NCBI RefSeq assembly: GCF_015163075.1
Contig: NZ_JADDXU010000029.1
Coordinates: forward strand, 1 to 64,000
Length of the DNA stretch: 64,000 nucleotides
Direction of reading: 5' to 3'
DNA from: Streptomyces justiciae
GTDB taxonomy: Bacteria > Actinomycetota > Actinomycetes > Streptomycetales > Streptomycetaceae
Shown: piece by piece, positions 61,670-64,000 of the stretch
How positions within the stretch are numbered: the first letter of the stretch is position 1
Layout: every line of letters starts with the position of its first letter
The notes under the pieces: model-generated
Database searches by the model: none
Told to the model about the DNA's origin: nothing
Seen by the model: the letters and a program-made list of their open reading frames with translations, nothing else
Translations under genes and position numbers: made by a program

Positions 61670-63260
61670 GGTCCACGGCCCGCACGGACGGGGCGCCGGA
61701 GTCGGGGACCGACAGCGCGCCGGCGCTGGGCGAGACGGGGTCCGTCACCCAGCGCTGCTGGTCGGAGCCGTCACGGACCTTGACGACGATGTCGGAGTCC
61801 GGCTCCCCGCTGGTGGAGGTGACGGCGAGCTGCTCGTCCCAGCGGGTGAGCAACTCGCCCTGCACGGTGATGTCGTAGCGCACGTCGGCGGCCCGTTTGC
61901 CCTTGTCGTCCGCGCAGGTGCCGAGGATGACCACCCCGGCGTCGGCGTGCGAGTCGAGGCACAGGTCGGGGTCGGCGGCACTGCGCAGCAGCCCGTCGTC
62001 CTCGTCGTACGTCCATTTCTGGGTGTCGTCGTCCGAGCAGGCCTCCAGCTCGGTCGCGGCGCCCTCCTTCACCGCGCCCCGGATGTCGAGGCACAGGTCG
62101 GAGCCGACGTTGCGCAGCCTGGATCTGCTGGGCGCGAGGGGGAGTTGGGCGGTGCCCGGCGGGGACGCGGAGACGCCGTCCGGGGCCGACTCGCTGCCGG
62201 TGGCGCTGGTGGAGGCGGCCGGGTCGGCGCCGCCGTCGTCCGACCACAGGCTCGCGGCGAGCACACTGGCGATCAGGCCGGCGGAGGCGAGGCCGACTCC
62301 GGTGAGCAGCACCCGGGAGGGGCGGGGCCCCTCGGGGGGACGGCGGCCGGGCGAGGGGATGCGGGACAGCAGCCGCCGGCGTCCGCCGCCGTGCCGGGCG
62401 CCGCCCTGTGCGCGGGAGCCCTGCGCGCCTTGCCCACGCCGGGAGTCGAGATAGCGGCGGGCTCCCCAGCCGAGCACGGCCTCGGCGAGCAGAATGCCCA
62501 ACCCACCCTCGAAATGGCTGAGTTGTTCGGCCGCGAAACGGCAGTAGCGGCACTCGCCCAGATGCTGCTGGACATCCGGCAACAGGGCTCCGCCGCGGCG
62601 AATCGGGACGTCGAGGAGGCGGTTGTAGAACCGGCAATCCTTGGTCGGCGCGAGTTCCCGATGGGCATGTACACAACCCTCGCGGAATTTGTCACGCGCC
62701 TGTTCGAGCGCGGCCGAGGCGCTGACGGTGTCCATACCGAGCAGGGCGGCGGGGACGGCTATCGGCTCGGCCTCGACCTCGGTGTGCCAGAGCAGACAGC
62801 GGGCGACTCCGGGCAGCGCGAGGAATGACCGCTCGGCGAGTTTGCGATTTTCGGGCGTCATGGACTTCGCCGCCCGCATACCGCGACCGCCGGCGGGTTT
62901 CCCGAGGTCCGGAAGTACGCCGGATATTCGGTCCTCGGCCGACCACTCACGGACGGTGTCCCGCGCGCGCACGAGCAGGCGGGGGCGCAGCGCGGTGGCC
63001 GGCTCACCGAGGGCGATCCGGTCGAGGACTTGGTGGAAGGCGGCCGCGGTGACCATGGAGGCCACCTCCGAGCGGGCGGCCAGGCAGATGACGGCGTACT
63101 CGTGGACCGGCTGCCAGTGACGCGCCATCAAAAGCGCGGCCGACTGGGCCGCCTCGCCGTCCGGACGGCCGCGGAGATGGGCGGCGAGGTCGTCGTCGGA
63201 TTCCCCCGGGACTCCGCCGGGCGGCGGGTACGGAGGGCGAGGGGGGTGGGGGGTGGGCAC
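61644..63260 (-). CDS. Membrane protein fusing sigma-like N-terminus, zinc-finger and extracellular ricin-type lectin
   Basis: The 538-residue protein starts at the GTG at 63260 with GGAAGGA ten bases upstream. Residues about 25-210 are helical and resemble sigma-70 factor-like regions (AALLMARHWQPVHEYAVICL, then PGVARCLLWHTEVEAEPIAV). HLGECRYC near residue 235 is an HxxxCxxC zinc motif of the anti-sigma ZAS/zf-HC2 type. A Gly/Arg-rich linker leads to a single transmembrane helix (about 318-340). Outside, about 385-515 is a beta-trefoil with QKW and QRW repeats and CLDI/CLDS strands (ricin type). It could sense glycans and signal inward, but this is inference. Confidence 0.8.
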   Translation of the reverse strand: MPTPHPPRPPYPPPGGVPGESDDDLAAHLRGRPDGEAAQSAALLMARHWQPVHEYAVICLAARSEVASMVTAAAFHQVLDRIALGEPATALRPRLLVRARDTVREWSAEDRISGVLPDLGKPAGGRGMRAAKSMTPENRKLAERSFLALPGVARCLLWHTEVEAEPIAVPAALLGMDTVSASAALEQARDKFREGCVHAHRELAPTKDCRFYNRLLDVPIRRGGALLPDVQQHLGECRYCRFAAEQLSHFEGGLGILLAEAVLGWGARRYLDSRRGQGAQGSRAQGGARHGGGRRRLLSRIPSPGRRPPEGPRPSRVLLTGVGLASAGLIASVLAASLWSDDGGADPAASTSATGSESAPDGVSASPPGTAQLPLAPSRSRLRNVGSDLCLDIRGAVKEGAATELEACSDDDTQKWTYDEDDGLLRSAADPDLCLDSHADAGVVILGTCADDKGKRAADVRYDITVQGELLTRWDEQLAVTSTSGEPDSDIVVKVRDGSDQQRWVTDPVSPSAGALSVPDSGAPSVRAVDLSEQGRAR

Positions 63261-63760
63261 TGAGCGGGTTCCTTCCCACGCGCATGTGGTTCTGTGCTTC
63301 AACTCGCCGAAAAGGAGCGGGGACGGATGCGTCCTCTCCGGTGATGCGCGAGGAGCGTGAATTCATGGCGGCTCGTCCGGCCCGGTTCCCCACGGGACGA
63401 ATGAAGACCCGGCCTTTACCCCCCGCACAGGTAGTTCACCCTTGCACAACGGGGTCATGGCCAACAAGGCACTTGAGCAACATCAGCCTCATTGAAAGAA
63501 AGTCAGAAACGGGGTCGGCGCAGCTCTCCCCGCCCGGCTTTCGGTATTCCACACGCCCCGTGTGAAACACGCGCACGCGCCGGGGCACCGCGCACGCTCC
63601 CGGCGCGCACCACCCCGTAGTGCACTGGTACCGGCCCCTCGGAGGCCACGCACAGGACGGCGGCTCTCCTGTGCGCAACCGGCCGCCGACCCCGATCCTC
63701 CCGCCCTCGGTCGGCGGCCCCGAGGGCGGGCCGGGGTCGGCCAGGCCGACGGGCGCTTTG
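63261..63760. other. 500 bp without a supported gene
   Basis: The stretch includes the leader of the lectin gene and a longer non-coding region. Short frames are present on both strands but have no ribosome site or sensible codon bias. An 11-bp inverted repeat (63700-63710 with 63720-63730, core CCCGCCCTCGG) could be a terminator. The T- and A-richer part around 63430-63560 may hold a promoter. Confidence 0.5.
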
Positions 63761-63769
63761 CGCGGACGA

Positions 63770-64000
63770 GTCCCAGGACTGCCGGGCCGACCGGTGTGCC
63801 TCACACGACGCGTCCCAGACCTGCCGGGCCGACCGGTGCCCCGTGCAGCGCGTCCCCAGATCCGCCAGTCCGCCTGACGCCTCGCGGGACGCGTCCCAGA
63901 TCTGCCGGCCGCCTGACGCCTCGCGCACCCGCGTCCCAGATCTGCCGGGCCAACTGACGCCCCGCGCGTCCGCGTCTCAGACCTGCCGGGCCGCCTGACG
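63770..64000. repeat. Tandem repeat of about 41 bp running off the window edge
   Basis: Units that start with GTCCCAG (or close variants) are at 63770, 63812, 63852, 63893, 63933 and 63974, with intervals of 42, 40, 41, 40 and 41 bp. Each has GTCCCAGAtCTGCCGGGCC-like and GACC or CTGACGCC parts. Units are diverged and contiguous. The end of the array is outside the window. Confidence 0.85.

Noticed and set aside
63503..63928. Minus-strand frame of 141 codons with repeated RQIWDAS-like peptides
   Set aside because: The repeated peptide is just the translation of the 41-bp tandem repeat; there is no ribosome site and no stable fold.
63770..64000. CRISPR array at the right edge
   Set aside because: Units are contiguous and diverged over their full length, with no constant repeat alternating with unique spacers and no cas gene in the window.

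Overview
The window is chromosomal DNA of a Streptomyces-like actinomycete. The sequence is very GC-rich with strong third-position G/C bias, GTG and TTG starts are common, and the gene content is typical of the genus: an aa3 cytochrome oxidase gene, a SapB-type (ram) lanthipeptide locus, a Streptomyces subtilisin inhibitor, SpoIIE-type phosphatases and rare TTA (bldA) codons. I see no rRNA, tRNA, CRISPR array, integrase or insertion sequence.

Layout. 1-2.9 kb: the 3' end of ctaD, a small membrane protein, and a secreted GH27 alpha-galactosidase with a ricin-type lectin domain. 3.1-9.85 kb: a GT1 glycosyltransferase, a small membrane/coiled-coil protein, and divergent from it a 1598-residue STAND-like NTPase that resembles the SAMD9 architecture (kinase-like N-terminus, lysine-less P-loop, long helical region, OB-like segment, C-terminal winged helix). 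9.86-16 kb: a TetR regulator facing a secreted beta-propeller protein, a secreted endoglycoceramidase-like GH5 enzyme, and an OtrA-type ribosomal protection GTPase. 16.2-23.7 kb: a tightly coupled molybdenum hydroxylase/CO-dehydrogenase-like operon (small, large and medium subunits, MoxR, VWA, XdhC, CoxG). 23.7-30.4 kb: a kinase-like phosphotransferase, a phosphodiesterase, a GT2 glycosyltransferase, and a methyltransferase with rfbB and rfbA for dTDP-sugar synthesis.

30.5-42.8 kb holds the developmental block. A ram-type locus (ramC, a 38-residue ramS found outside the longer ORFs, ramA, ramB and convergent ramR) makes and exports a SapB-like surface-active class III lanthipeptide. It is bracketed by two multidomain SpoIIE phosphatases. 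ramR has a TTA codon, and its complement is the stop codon of ramB, so the two genes overlap tail to tail by 162 bp.

42.9-51.5 kb: a secreted trypsin-fold protease with an acidic repetitive tail, a hotdog thioesterase, then a second peptide-export system. That system comprises a 71-residue double-glycine precursor with a cysteine-free repetitive core, an HlyD-like adaptor, a C39-peptidase ABC transporter and a second NHLM-type ABC transporter. No modifying enzyme is encoded beside it.

51.5-64 kb is housekeeping and accessory material: an ArsR/SRPBCC pair, a DHFR-family reductase, a DHA2 drug exporter behind two palindromic operators, a Ppx/GppA phosphatase, a subtilisin inhibitor with a predicted P1 lysine, an NCS1 permease, an FMN-dependent 2-hydroxyacid oxidase coupled to a 2-hydroxyacid dehydrogenase, a fused sigma-like/zinc-finger/membrane/lectin protein, and a roughly 41-bp tandem repeat running off the window end. 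The most novel-looking items are the SAMD9-like STAND protein with its early TTA codon and the cysteine-free NHLM peptide system.
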